Positions 36,201-43,399 of a stretch of 64,000 bases of DNA are shown here, in pieces. The position numbers and the translations under genes were made by a program. How positions within the stretch are numbered: the first letter of the stretch is position 1; each line of letters opens with the position of its first letter. The stretch spans positions 1 through 64,000 of the forward strand of contig DAOOQQ010000016.1 in assembly GCA_035388825.1 (NCBI GenBank). Direction: 5' to 3'. Below the pieces are notes generated by a model that had not been told where the DNA came from, did no database searches, and saw only the letters and a list, made by a program, of their open reading frames with translations. Source of the stretch: MWAR01 sp035388825 (GTDB taxonomy: Bacteria; Muiribacteriota; Ozemobacteria; Ozemobacterales; Ozemobacteraceae).

Positions 36201-37361
36201 TCAGTAGCGCCGGCCCCGACGAGAGGGCCGGCGTTTTTCTTTGGCGTCGGCCTGGGATCCCGTTTCGGCGACCGGGAACGCGAGCTGGACCGCGTTCGAG
36301 CGGCCCGAGGGATCCGACCCCGAGACGGCGAGCGAGCCTCCCGAGGGAAGGCCGTCGTCGCGGAGGATGAGGCCGGACATCTGGAACGCCAGCTTCCAGG
36401 GCCGCCCCCAGGCATCGCGGCCTTCGACCGTGAGCGCGCCGTCGATCGGGCCGCCGGCGGTCATCGCGCCGCGGACCGAGACGCCGCTGCGTCCCCGGGC
36501 GGTGAAGTTCAGGTCGGCGTGGACATGGCCGGCAACGGGCAGGATGCGGCCGTCGAGGCGGGTTTGGAACGCGCCGAACTTGCGGTATTCCCAGGCTCCG
36601 TAGGACCGGTCGCGGACGACCGTTTCGTCGGCACGCGCCTCGAATCGGGGCATGACGGGGAAGGCGGCGAGACCGAGCAGCTTGGCGCCGGTGCGGCCGT
36701 TGTCGAGGATCCGGGTGAGCGCCTCGTTGCTGCGGGGATCATCAGCCAGGCTGCGCAGGGCCGCGAAGCCGCGGGTGAGTTTCCGGACGATCCCGGTCTG
36801 GTCGGGCGTCAGCGTCTGCGCCGCGGCGGCCGGAGCGGCCGTTCCGGGGGTTGCAGACACCGCGAAGGGCATCGGCGGCATTGACGGGGTAGGCGCAAAG
36901 CCGCCTGTAATCGCAGGCGGCGGGGGCGGCGGCGGAAGGGGCATGCCGGAGGCGGGCTCCGGGGCCATGGCCGGGGGCTGCGCGGCGGCATCGGCAGGCG
37001 GCAGGGAGGCGACCGGCGAAACGGGGGGCGGCATGAAGGCCGTGGCCGGCGGCTGGAAGCTGACCGGACTGGGCGGCATCGACGGCGGCGTGGGGCCGGC
37101 CTCGGCGGGGGGTGCGGCGACTCCCGGCAGGGTCGAGACAGGGGGCAGGGCCCCCGAAACCGGTGCCGGCGGCAGGGCGGCCGGGATCGGTTCGTTGCTC
37201 AGCAGCGGGGCATCGGAACTTCCCGACGCCGGCAGGGCGATCGAGGGCGGCGGCGGCGGCAGAAACGCCGGCTGCTCGCCCGTAACGCCGGTCTGCGCCT
37301 GGAGCACGGCCGGAACGAACAGGCCGCACAGCGTGATGACGCACCAGGTGGTTCTTCTCAT
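36201..37361 (-). CDS. proline-rich exported protein
   Basis: A 386-residue protein with a signal peptide (TTWCVITLCGLFVPAVLQA, cleavage near residue 22). Residues 30-185 are low complexity, dominated by Pro, Ala and Ser with PPPPP runs, and probably span the periplasm or cell wall. Residues 190-375 form a globular domain with LTPDQTGIVRKLTRGFAALR, YGAWEYRKFGAFQTRLDG and VHADLNFTARGRSGVSVRGA, rich in predicted strands. I do not recognise it. The 3' end holds the terminator of the convergent desulfoferrodoxin gene. Confidence 0.65.
   Translation of the reverse strand: MRRTTWCVITLCGLFVPAVLQAQTGVTGEQPAFLPPPPPSIALPASGSSDAPLLSNEPIPAALPPAPVSGALPPVSTLPGVAAPPAEAGPTPPSMPPSPVSFQPPATAFMPPPVSPVASLPPADAAAQPPAMAPEPASGMPLPPPPPPPAITGGFAPTPSMPPMPFAVSATPGTAAPAAAAQTLTPDQTGIVRKLTRGFAALRSLADDPRSNEALTRILDNGRTGAKLLGLAAFPVMPRFEARADETVVRDRSYGAWEYRKFGAFQTRLDGRILPVAGHVHADLNFTARGRSGVSVRGAMTAGGPIDGALTVEGRDAWGRPWKLAFQMSGLILRDDGLPSGGSLAVSGSDPSGRSNAVQLAFPVAETGSQADAKEKRRPSRRGRRY
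36208..36238 (+). terminator. rho-independent terminator of desulfoferrodoxin
   Basis: Perfect 9-base stem CGCCGGCCC / GGGCCGGCG (36208-36216, 36225-36233), 8-base loop, then TTTTTC on the plus strand. It overlaps the last codons of the convergent proline-rich gene. Confidence 0.8.
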
Positions 37362-37471
37362 CTGATTCCCCTTCTCGGATGAATGCTGTCACAGGACGCC
37401 TTCAGCATACCCGCCGCCGCCCCCGAAGGCAACCAGCACATCCCCGTCGGCCGATTTTGTCGAAAAAGGGC

Positions 37472-37500
37472 TTGAAACTCACCCCCGCCTGCGGTATACT
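37472..37500 (+). promoter_or_regulatory. sigma-70 promoter of tRNA-Ala
   Basis: TTGAAA (37472-37477), 17-base spacer, TATACT (37495-37500), 13 bases before the mature tRNA. Confidence 0.85.
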
Positions 37501-37513
37501 GACAAGCGTCCCT

Positions 37514-37586
37514 GGGGCTGTAGCTCAGCTGGGAGAGCGCTACATTCGCATTGTAGAGGCCGTCGGTTCGATCCCGATCAGCTCCA
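37514..37586 (+). tRNA. tRNA-Ala, anticodon CGC
   Basis: A 73-base cloverleaf: acceptor GGGGCTG / CAGCTCC (one G-T pair), D arm GCTC..GAGC, anticodon stem CTACA / TGTAG with loop TTCGCAT, anticodon CGC at loop positions 3-5, reading GCG alanine codons, and T arm GTCGG-TTCGATC-CCGAT. The 3' CCA is not encoded. A tyrosine integrase gene starts 167 bases downstream in the same orientation, so the 3' half of this tRNA is the likely attachment site of the island. Confidence 0.93.
37562..37586 (+). other. presumed left attachment site of the island (tRNA 3' end)
   Basis: Integrases of this type (P4-like, DUF4102 N-terminus) usually recombine at the T-arm/3' end of tRNA genes and reconstitute the tRNA. 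The tRNA here is intact and the integrase lies just downstream. The matching direct repeat that would mark the right end was not found by eye in this window, so this is inferred from position only. Confidence 0.45.
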
Positions 37587-37623
37587 CTGAAGGGCAATCC
37601 ACGATTGCCCACAATTATCCGAG

Positions 37624-37649
37624 AAACCCGCTGATAAAGCGGGTTTTTT
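37624..37649 (+). terminator. rho-independent terminator after tRNA-Ala
   Basis: Stem AAACCCGCT (37624-37632) / AGCGGGTTT (37638-37646) with loop GATAA, followed by a T run to 37649. A second small inverted repeat, GGGCAATC / GATTGCCC (37592-37599 and 37603-37610), lies between it and the tRNA. Confidence 0.85.
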
Positions 37650-37693
37650 GCTTTTAACCGTCCCTAATCGTCCCGTATCGTTTTTGTAAATCC

Positions 37694-37752
37694 GGGGGTA
37701 TCTGGGGGTATTGTTGGGGGTATCGACGTATATTCGAAGGAGCGATACCCCC
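37694..37752 (+). promoter_or_regulatory. three direct and one inverted GGGGGTAT repeats before the integrase
   Basis: GGGGGTAT occurs at 37694-37701, 37704-37711 and 37716-37723, spaced 10 and 12 bases apart (about one helix turn), and inverted as ATACCCCC at 37745-37752, touching the integrase ATG. The third copy and the inverted copy form a larger dyad GGGGGTATCG / CGATACCCCC. The layout suits arm-type sites for the integrase or an operator for its autoregulation or for the AlpA-like protein; which one is inference. Confidence 0.55.
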
Positions 37753-38976
37753 ATGCTGACCGACCTCGCCATCCGCAAGCTCAAGGCGCCTGATAAAGCC
37801 ACGAAGATCTACTTTGAAAAGGGCCTCCTCCTCCTCCATACCCCTAACGGGTCAAAACTGTGGAGGTTCAAGTATCGATACGACGGCAAAGAGAAGCTTC
37901 TGGCACTCGGCGCGTATCCTGACGTCACCCTGAAAGAAGCTGTTGAGCGGCGTGACGCCGCACGCAAACTGCTTTCCTCGGGTATCGACCCGAATGAGCA
38001 CAGGAAGAGCGACAAAACGACAAAGGCCAGGAACGCGGCAAACACGTTCGAGGCTGTCGCGCGCGAGTGGTTCGGCAGGCTTGCGCCGACCTGGGCGGAA
38101 AGTCATTCGCGAAGGGTCATGCAGTTATTCGAACGAGATATTTTCCCCTGGCTGGGCTCTCGTCCGATCGCCGACCTCGCAACACAGCCCGACGAAATAC
38201 TCCGAGTTCTTCGGCGTATCGAGGAACGCGGCGCAGTGGAGACCGCCCACAGGGCGCGGTCGATTTGCGGCGAGGTTTTTCTGTATGCCATTCCGGATCG
38301 CGCCCACCGAAATCCGTGCGACGACCTTCGGAAAAAAATCCAGCCGTCGAAGAAATCGAATTTTGCCGCGATAACAGAACCAGAAAAAATCGGCGAGCTG
38401 CTTCGGATCATGGACGGGTATAACGGCGGACTGATCGTCCGGAGCGCTCTTCTCCTGATGCCCCTCGTCTTCGTTCGCCCCGGCGAACTCCGGCAGGCCG
38501 AATGGAAGGACATCGACCTCGACACGGCGGAGTGGCGCTACCTCGTCACGAAGACGAAGACCCATCACATCGTGCCATTATGCCGCCAGGCCGTCGAAAT
38601 TCTTCAGGAACTCCACCCGGTGACCGGCAGCGGTCGATACGTTTTCCCGAGCGCCCGGTCGGCTGATCGCCCCATGAGCAACAACGCCGTTCTTGCCGCG
38701 ATGCGGAGCCTGGGGATCGAGAAGCACGAAATGTGCGCACACGGTTTTCGGGCGACGGCAAGAACGCTCCTCGACGAAGTCCTGCACTACTCTCTCGACA
38801 TCATCGAACATCAACTCGCGCACAATGTTCGCGATCCCCTCGGTCGGGCTTATAACAGAACGACCCACCTCCCAGAGCGCAAACGTATGATGCAGGAGTG
38901 GGGAGACTACCTTGATAATCTGAAAAGCGACAACATCAAACGCACTTTCCCGAGTTTAGCTGTACACATGACATGA
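37753..38976 (+). CDS. tyrosine-type integrase, 3' end altered by an IS insertion
   Basis: A P4-like site-specific recombinase. The N-terminal DUF4102 domain (MLTDLAIRKLKAPDKATKIYF...GKEKLLALGAYPDVTL) binds arm sites; a SAM-like core-binding domain follows (about 95-190); the catalytic domain has Arg in FVRPGELRQAEW, Lys in TKTKTHH, His-x-x-Arg in HGFRAT, His in HQLAHNV and the nucleophile Tyr in GRAYNRT. AAGGAG lies 10 bases before ATG 37753. The reading frame now ends with 11 residues (RTFPSLAVHMT) supplied by the end of the IS1634 element at 38941. Without the IS the frame continues through 40813-40827 to read LGVA and stop, giving a 400-residue protein. All catalytic residues precede the insertion, so the enzyme may still work. 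Confidence 0.93.
   Translation: MLTDLAIRKLKAPDKATKIYFEKGLLLLHTPNGSKLWRFKYRYDGKEKLLALGAYPDVTLKEAVERRDAARKLLSSGIDPNEHRKSDKTTKARNAANTFEAVAREWFGRLAPTWAESHSRRVMQLFERDIFPWLGSRPIADLATQPDEILRVLRRIEERGAVETAHRARSICGEVFLYAIPDRAHRNPCDDLRKKIQPSKKSNFAAITEPEKIGELLRIMDGYNGGLIVRSALLLMPLVFVRPGELRQAEWKDIDLDTAEWRYLVTKTKTHHIVPLCRQAVEILQELHPVTGSGRYVFPSARSADRPMSNNAVLAAMRSLGIEKHEMCAHGFRATARTLLDEVLHYSLDIIEHQLAHNVRDPLGRAYNRTTHLPERKRMMQEWGDYLDNLKSDNIKRTFPSLAVHMT
38935..38940 (+). repeat. target-site duplication, left copy
   Basis: ATCAAA immediately left of the IS terminal repeat; the identical hexamer is at 40807-40812 immediately right of the element. Confidence 0.9.
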
Positions 38977-40806
38977 ATTATTCTCGTAGATATTTTCAAG
39001 ATTCAATAAGGTGAGAACTTCTTGATGATCTTTGTCGAACAAGTGAAGTATTCGATGCCACACCCCATCGATTCTGATCTGCGTGGCGCGAATCGCGTCG
39101 AAAAGAGTCAGAATCGAGTTCCAGGTAGGGGCATCCGTTCGCTTGTGGCCAAGGTAGGCTACAGTCCCGCCTCGCTTGCGCAGGGACTTCCGAAGATCTC
39201 GCTGTATCAGAGCCCCTGTCAGCAGCGCCAGAAGGAAAATGAACCCCATCGCCTGAATTCGTTCAGGGGTCTTCAAAAAGATCGGCCCCATCGCCATCGG
39301 GCCTTTCAGCCAGTGAAACCCGATCTCCACCGTTTTCTGCTCTTTGTAGAGTGCCAGCATCTGAACGTCAGACATCTTGCGCCTGTCGGTGACGGTCGTC
39401 AGCAGAACGAAAAAACCATCAGGATCCAGTCCTTCTGCGGAGGTCGAACCTTGGCCCGATACATTCAATCGCACTCGCCAGATGGGCGTGGATTTGGCAG
39501 AAGCCCCCTTGGCGGGGCGGCCGGGCCTTCGTTTTTCCGGCTTTTCATCCTGAATGATATCGAAGCTCATCGAATGATACTGGGCCTTGGTGGCTTTCCA
39601 TTCATGAGACACTATTTTCCTGGCATCGGCCTCGCAGGCGAACTCGCGTGCCTCCAGCTTCTGTGCCCACGTTTTCAACCGTTCTTCTTCCTTCTTTCTG
39701 GCATGAAGCCGGCCAGCCGCTTTTTGTTTCGACAGTTGAGAAGAGTAGACGGCCATCACCCGAAGCCACACCGAGCGGCCGGGCTTCCCCGGTTCCTCGA
39801 TCAGCACGGGAATGTCCCAGCTTGCTCCACGATACTCCTCGCCCTCCTCGGTAGCTCCCAGGACGGGAAGATCCTTTTGTTTGCAGGCATGATCAATGGC
39901 TTCGGCGCGAAGATTCCATGTCTCCGGAATCAAAGTCAGAATGGGCATCTTCAGATCGGCTGCCTGCGCCATGGTTGCAATGGAGCAGAGCTTGGAATCT
40001 CCGATCATGACGGCCTCATCGGAGCGCAGATCTTCAAGCATTCCCGCCAACTGGACCATCTGCTTCCGAAACAGCTCGGGTTCGGCGGCATTTCCATTTT
40101 CAAAGTTGCCAATGAGCGGAACACCTTCTTCGGACATGACCAGCCCCCAGACAAGCTGCAGCAAGTCTGGCCGATGATCCTTGCTGAAACCTCGTGCCGG
40201 AACTGGTGGCTGGGGCAGACCGGACAGGGGAGACTCGGAGCCCGGGTAGGCCCCGTGCAATACGATACTGGTGAAATCCGCATGGAAGCGCTTGATCTTC
40301 AAGCCAAAGGTCTTGATCGCTGCGAAAATAACAGCGGCGTAGAGCCGAGCCGTGTTCCCATACAGCGCATCAAGCGACCAGCCCAGCCGATTATCGGTGA
40401 ACTGGTCGGCGGTAAGCCCTGGATGCCGAAGAAGACCGGCAAGATCGATATCCTTCAGACGGTCGTCGACCTGGTAGAGCCGATGTTCCCTCAAAAACAT
40501 AGCCAGAAGCATCGCGATAACGCTTTCCCCGTGCGAAACATGAGCCTGACCCGCGACGGGAAGTGCCTGATCGACGGTGTCCTTGATGTGCAGACGATCG
40601 AAGTAGGACATCAGCAGGGGAATCGCCCCGAGATACTCCTGACGAGTTTCAGGGACCTGGGTGTTCGAAGCCATAGCCGCCTCCGCAGGATGGTGATGAA
40701 ACCAGCCTACGGCAGAATCTCGGTTCGTACAAGTCCCTCTGAAAGCAGGATCAGAAGCCATCAAGAAAAATATCTCTCCTCAAAATCGGTACGTCGGGAA
40801 AGTGCG
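38941..40806 (-). mobile_element. IS1634-family insertion sequence
   Basis: An intact 1866-base element. Terminal inverted repeats are CGCACTTTCCCGA (38941-38953) and its exact complement TCGGGAAAGTGCG (40794-40806). It is flanked by the 6-base duplication ATCAAA on both sides, so it arrived by simple transposition. One transposase gene fills it on the minus strand. It interrupts the integrase gene four codons before its original stop. Confidence 0.93.
38956..40674 (-). CDS. IS1634-family transposase
   Basis: A 572-residue DDE transposase related to the IS4 superfamily (IS1634 group). Starts at ATG 40674 after GGAGG; an in-frame ATG 90 bases upstream lacks a ribosome site. The N-terminus (QEYLGAIPLLMSYFDRLHI and LKDIDLAGLLRHPGLTADQF) is typical of the group. 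Catalytic residues are probably Asp in RFHADFTSIVLHG, Asp in AVMIGDSKLCS and Glu in KEQKTVEIGFHWLKGP. Length and motif order look complete, so the element may be active. Confidence 0.92.
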   Translation of the reverse strand: MASNTQVPETRQEYLGAIPLLMSYFDRLHIKDTVDQALPVAGQAHVSHGESVIAMLLAMFLREHRLYQVDDRLKDIDLAGLLRHPGLTADQFTDNRLGWSLDALYGNTARLYAAVIFAAIKTFGLKIKRFHADFTSIVLHGAYPGSESPLSGLPQPPVPARGFSKDHRPDLLQLVWGLVMSEEGVPLIGNFENGNAAEPELFRKQMVQLAGMLEDLRSDEAVMIGDSKLCSIATMAQAADLKMPILTLIPETWNLRAEAIDHACKQKDLPVLGATEEGEEYRGASWDIPVLIEEPGKPGRSVWLRVMAVYSSQLSKQKAAGRLHARKKEEERLKTWAQKLEAREFACEADARKIVSHEWKATKAQYHSMSFDIIQDEKPEKRRPGRPAKGASAKSTPIWRVRLNVSGQGSTSAEGLDPDGFFVLLTTVTDRRKMSDVQMLALYKEQKTVEIGFHWLKGPMAMGPIFLKTPERIQAMGFIFLLALLTGALIQRDLRKSLRKRGGTVAYLGHKRTDAPTWNSILTLFDAIRATQIRIDGVWHRILHLFDKDHQEVLTLLNLENIYENNSCHVYS

Positions 40807-40812
40807 ATCAAA
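40807..40812 (+). repeat. target-site duplication, right copy
   Basis: ATCAAA, identical to 38935-38940. The bases after it (40813-40827) hold the original last four codons and stop of the integrase. Confidence 0.9.
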
Positions 40813-40827
40813 CTCGGTGTTGCTTAA

Positions 40828-41351
40828 TAATTCAACCTAATGCCAAGCAAATACCGCCATCACTTTCATATTTTTTTAGTGCGTTCGCTATAAATTTTGA
40901 ATAGACAGGACAAATGAATATTTCATATTAATATTTTTTAAAGCCATGCGCCGTAATTTTTCAATAACTACGTCATATGCTTGGTAGCATATTATATTTG
41001 TATGAGGCTACAGTGCATTTTTTACGGCGCATCGCCGAAATTTTTATTCTAAATATTTTGTTTGACATACATATACCCAATCCGTTATACTGCGTTCGTT
41101 CCTGGACGAACTTTCATCTCTAACAGACCAGGAGCCCCCAAAAAAATGTCATGTGACGCCAGGTCGGGATTCACCTGGCCCGCCCCCTCGTTTTTGCTAC
41201 CAACCACTAGCTGACACAGTCGTAACGAGCCCGCCAAAGCAGCGCCGATAACCCCCGGCAGTTTGGCGGGCTTCCTATCTTCCCCGCATGTGAATGGCGC
41301 TGAAAACGCGCCCTTGTTTTCATGGAACCTTTTCGTTCAAGGAGCAGCAGT
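40828..41351. other. AT-rich non-coding region with nested inverted repeats
   Basis: About 520 bases without a convincing gene. It holds a pair of 11-base inverted repeats, ATGCGCCGTAA (40946-40956) and TTACGGCGCAT (41022-41032), enclosing a small hairpin ATATGCT-TGGT-AGCATAT (40976-40993). A promoter lies at 41062-41091 and several further dyads follow: GTTCGT/ACGAAC, CCAGGT/ACCTGG and GCCCGCCAAA (41229-41238) / TTTGGCGGGC (41262-41271). It could be an att/excision region, a structured leader of the alpA-like gene or a small RNA. Confidence 0.5.
41062..41091 (+). promoter_or_regulatory. sigma-70 promoter upstream of the AlpA-like gene
   Basis: TTGACA (41062-41067), 18-base spacer, TATACT (41086-41091). 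The start codon of the AlpA-like gene is 260 bases further on, leaving a long, structured leader. Confidence 0.65.
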
Positions 41352-41561
41352 ATGGAACCAACAAAACCCTGTTTCTATCGAGTATCAGACATTGTCGGCG
41401 ACCCTAAAAACGGCATCCCTGGGCTTATCCCAATCGGACGAAGCACGTGGTGGGCATGGGTAAAGCAAGGGCGCGTTAAGAAGCCAATCAAGTGGGGTCC
41501 TCGGACTTCCGCCTGGGAAGCCGAATACATCCACACCCTGATCGAATCTTTGAAAGGATAA
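41352..41561 (+). CDS. AlpA-type small regulator/excisionase
   Basis: A 69-residue MerR-like winged-helix protein of the AlpA group: FYRVSDIVGDPKNGIPGLIP, then IGRSTWWAWVKQGRVKKPIKWG and TSAWEAEYIHTLIESL, the classic IGRSTxWxWxxxGxFPxPxKLG...W pattern. AlpA proteins activate the integrase or act as excisionase of P4-like islands. AAGGAG lies at 41339-41344 before ATG 41352. Its presence beside the integrase supports the island assignment. Confidence 0.88.
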   Translation: MEPTKPCFYRVSDIVGDPKNGIPGLIPIGRSTWWAWVKQGRVKKPIKWGPRTSAWEAEYIHTLIESLKG

Positions 41562-41587
41562 TATCAAATAATGGCAAGAATACTAAA

Positions 41588-41612
41588 TAAAAAAAAGGCC
41601 GCCGAAGCGGCC
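41588..41612 (-). terminator. rho-independent terminator
   Basis: Stem GGCCGC / GCGGCC (41597-41602 and 41607-41612) with loop CGAA, followed on the minus strand by a T run (A run at 41588-41596). It would end transcription from the IS256 remnant side. Confidence 0.65.
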
Positions 41613-41626
41613 CAAGAAAAATCTGG

Positions 41627-41900
41627 TTATGCAACCTTTTTTCTGTAAATTTCCTCTTCCGGTGTAAGTGAATGAATCGTCTCGACATCCAAATAGTGAG
41701 GACTATTTATCCAATCCTCGTGCGTTTCGATCAGAAGAGCTGCTATCAGCCTGATTGCCGACTCTTCGTTTGGAAATATCGAGACGACCCGCGTTCGTCT
41801 TCTGAGTTCACGGTTGAAGCGTTCGACGACGTTCGACGTTCGAAGCCGCTTCCAAAGCTTTCGGGGAAACGAAAAATACGTCAGGGCCTGGTCGATGTTG
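41627..41900 (-). pseudogene. C-terminal remnant of an IS256-family transposase
   Basis: About 90 residues of a Mutator-type transposase: ALTYFSFPRKLWKRLRTSN, VVERFNRELRRRTRVVSIFP and IRLIAALLIETHEDWI. This is the conserved C-terminus of IS256-like enzymes, with the final catalytic Glu in ERFNRE. The rest of the gene is missing: the IS3-family element begins exactly at 41901, and no IS256 sequence is seen on its other side. A non-functional remnant. Confidence 0.8.
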
Positions 41901-41960
41901 TGAAGTGGACCCGGTTTGGTGGACACTTTTTCGCTTATGATTGAGAAGGAGGTGTCCCCC

Positions 41961-42275
41961 ATGCCCAAGACTCGCCCCCCATATCCACCGGAATTCCGCC
42001 AGCAGCTCGTAGACCTCGTTCTGGCCGGTCGGAGTCCAGAAGACCTGGCCAAGGAGTTCGAACCGTCGGCGGTGACGATTCGTAACTGGGTCGTCCAAGC
42101 CAAACGCGACGGAGCAAAGTCGCCATCGGGTCTGAGTTTGTCCGAGCGCGATGAGCTGACCCGGCTGCGACGTGAAAACAAGCGACTTCGCGTTGAACGA
42201 GATATCTTGTCAAAAGCAGCTGCCTGGTTCGCTCGGGAGACGAATTCGATCCCCGACAAATCTTCGAATTCGTAA
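41961..42275 (+). CDS. IS3-family transposase orfA
   Basis: A 104-residue protein with an N-terminal HTH (YPPEFRQQLVDLVLAGRSPEDLA, then SAVTIRNWVVQAKRDG) and a C-terminal leucine zipper (ELTRLRRENKRLRVERDIL). AAGGAGG precedes ATG 41961. The slippery run AAAAG at 42212-42216 (A_AAA_G) lies where IS3 elements shift to -1 to make the OrfAB transposase. OrfA alone usually acts as a regulator of transposition. Confidence 0.9.
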   Translation: MPKTRPPYPPEFRQQLVDLVLAGRSPEDLAKEFEPSAVTIRNWVVQAKRDGAKSPSGLSLSERDELTRLRRENKRLRVERDILSKAAAWFARETNSIPDKSSNS

Positions 42276-42289
42276 AGGCGCACCAGGAA

Positions 42290-43120
42290 ATGTATCCGAT
42301 CGCTACCATGTGTCGCCTGCTGCGCGTCTCCACCAGCGGCTACTATGCGTGGATCAATCGCCCGCCTTCCGCTCGCTCTTTGCGCGATCATGAACTGACT
42401 GCTCGCATTTGTAAGATTCACGAGGGCTCTCGCGAGACCTATGGCCGACTGCGAATCCATGCGGAATTGATGACTGAAGGGACACGCATTGGCGGAAAAC
42501 GTGTTGCTCGGCTGATGCGAGAAGCCGGCATCCAGGGGGTTACTCGTCGCAAGGCGTGTCGAACGACGATTCGAGGGCGCGCTCCGCACATGATTCCCGA
42601 TCTCGTCGATCGGAAGTTTGTTGCAGACGGTCCCAATCGCCTTTGGGTCGCAGACATCACCTACATCCCCACTTGGGCAGGTTTTCTCTTCCTGGCAGTC
42701 GTTCTCGACGCCTTCTCCAGGAAGATCATCGGCTGGGCGATGGAGGGCAACTTGCGCACTGAACTCGTGTTGCAAGCTTTGAACATGGCTCTTCACCAAC
42801 GCAGACCAACGGAGGTCGTTCATCATTCCGATCAAGGCTGCCAATACACCTCAATCGCCTTCGGAAATCGTTGCAAGGAAGCGGGTGTCCGCCCTTCAAC
42901 GGGATCGGTCGGTGATTGCTTCGACAATGCGATGTGCGAGAGTTTCTTCGCAACACTGGAGTGCGAACTTCTCGTACGCCGCCGGTTCAAGACGCAATCC
43001 GAAGCACGAATGGCCGTCTTCGAATTCATCGAAGGCTGGTATAATCCCAGAAGACGGCATTCCGGTTTGGACTATTGCTCCCCCGTGGAATACGAAAGAC
43101 GGCACACACAGGCTGCATGA
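42290..43120 (+). CDS. IS3-family transposase orfB
   Basis: A 276-residue integrase-core protein, in the -1 frame relative to orfA; the open frame continues upstream of ATG 42290 (reading ...FDPRQIFEFVKAHQE), consistent with production as an OrfAB fusion. HTH_21 region (RICKIHEGSRETYGRLRIH) is followed by the rve domain with catalytic Asp in LWVADITYI, Asp in VVHHSDQGCQY and Glu in NAMCESFFATLE. The end YNPRRRHSGLDYCSPVEYE is typical. Complete and probably active. Confidence 0.92.
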   Translation: MYPIATMCRLLRVSTSGYYAWINRPPSARSLRDHELTARICKIHEGSRETYGRLRIHAELMTEGTRIGGKRVARLMREAGIQGVTRRKACRTTIRGRAPHMIPDLVDRKFVADGPNRLWVADITYIPTWAGFLFLAVVLDAFSRKIIGWAMEGNLRTELVLQALNMALHQRRPTEVVHHSDQGCQYTSIAFGNRCKEAGVRPSTGSVGDCFDNAMCESFFATLECELLVRRRFKTQSEARMAVFEFIEGWYNPRRRHSGLDYCSPVEYERRHTQAA

Positions 43121-43238
43121 TGACGAAAGTCCCGAACCGTCCACTAAACCGGGTCCACTTCAGACCACTGGTAATGAGGGTTAGCCTGGCGTGCGGATCC
43201 AATGCTCTGACCATCGGCGTAACCACCGCCCATGCCTG

Positions 43239-43331
43239 TCACGCCATCACATCCTTAACAAGCCCTGGAACTGCCTGCCTTGTGACGGAAGGCTCCAGGG
43301 CGTTCTTGAACAATCGTTCGAGAAAGCCCAT
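43239..43331 (-). CDS. short frame after the helicase, possibly a truncated gene
   Basis: AAGGAG lies 5 bases before ATG 43331 on the minus strand, opening MGFLERLFKNALEPSVTRQA... and stopping after 30 residues. It follows the helicase stop by 68 bases. The shifted frame beyond continues as protein-like sequence up to the IS3 boundary, so this may be the head of a gene broken by frameshift and by the IS. No family recognised; the frame could also be chance. Confidence 0.3.
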   Translation of the reverse strand: MGFLERLFKNALEPSVTRQAVPGLVKDVMA

Positions 43332-43399
43332 GCTATCTCCTTCTTGCATCCCAAGTGGCAATCGGGGTCGATACGAATCGATCACCCGTTCCAAGGGAA

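Larger units (their letters stand above)
41901..43162 (+). mobile_element. IS3-family insertion sequence
   Basis: A 1262-base element bounded by 24-base inverted repeats TGAAGTGGACCCGGTTTGGT... (41901-41924) and its complement (43139-43162), 23 of 24 matching. It carries overlapping orfA and orfB in the -1 phase. The three or four bases outside the two ends do not match (GTTG left, GACC right), so no target duplication remains; together with the truncated IS256 on the left this suggests a deletion or recombination after insertion. Confidence 0.9.

Noticed and set aside
37694..37752. GGGGGTAT repeats as a CRISPR array
   Set aside because: Eight-base units with 2-4 base gaps are far too short, and no cas genes are present.
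40675..40764. 30-residue N-terminal extension of the IS1634 transposase
   Set aside because: No ribosome site, whereas GGAGG sits just before ATG 40674.
39022..40827. 601-codon plus-strand frame across the IS1634 element
   Set aside because: Antisense to the DDE transposase, whose start, catalytic residues and terminal repeats are all on the other reading.
40946..41271. Structured region as retron msr-msd
   Set aside because: No reverse transcriptase gene is near, and the repeats do not show the paired a1/a2 layout.
41627..42844. 405-codon minus-strand frame joining the IS256 remnant with sequence inside the IS3 element
   Set aside because: Only the last ~90 codons are IS256-like; the rest is antisense to the IS3 orfA/orfB genes and begins at the IS border.
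41898..43166. Target-site duplication of the IS3 element
   Set aside because: The flanking bases GTTG and GACC do not match, even when the ends are shifted by one base.
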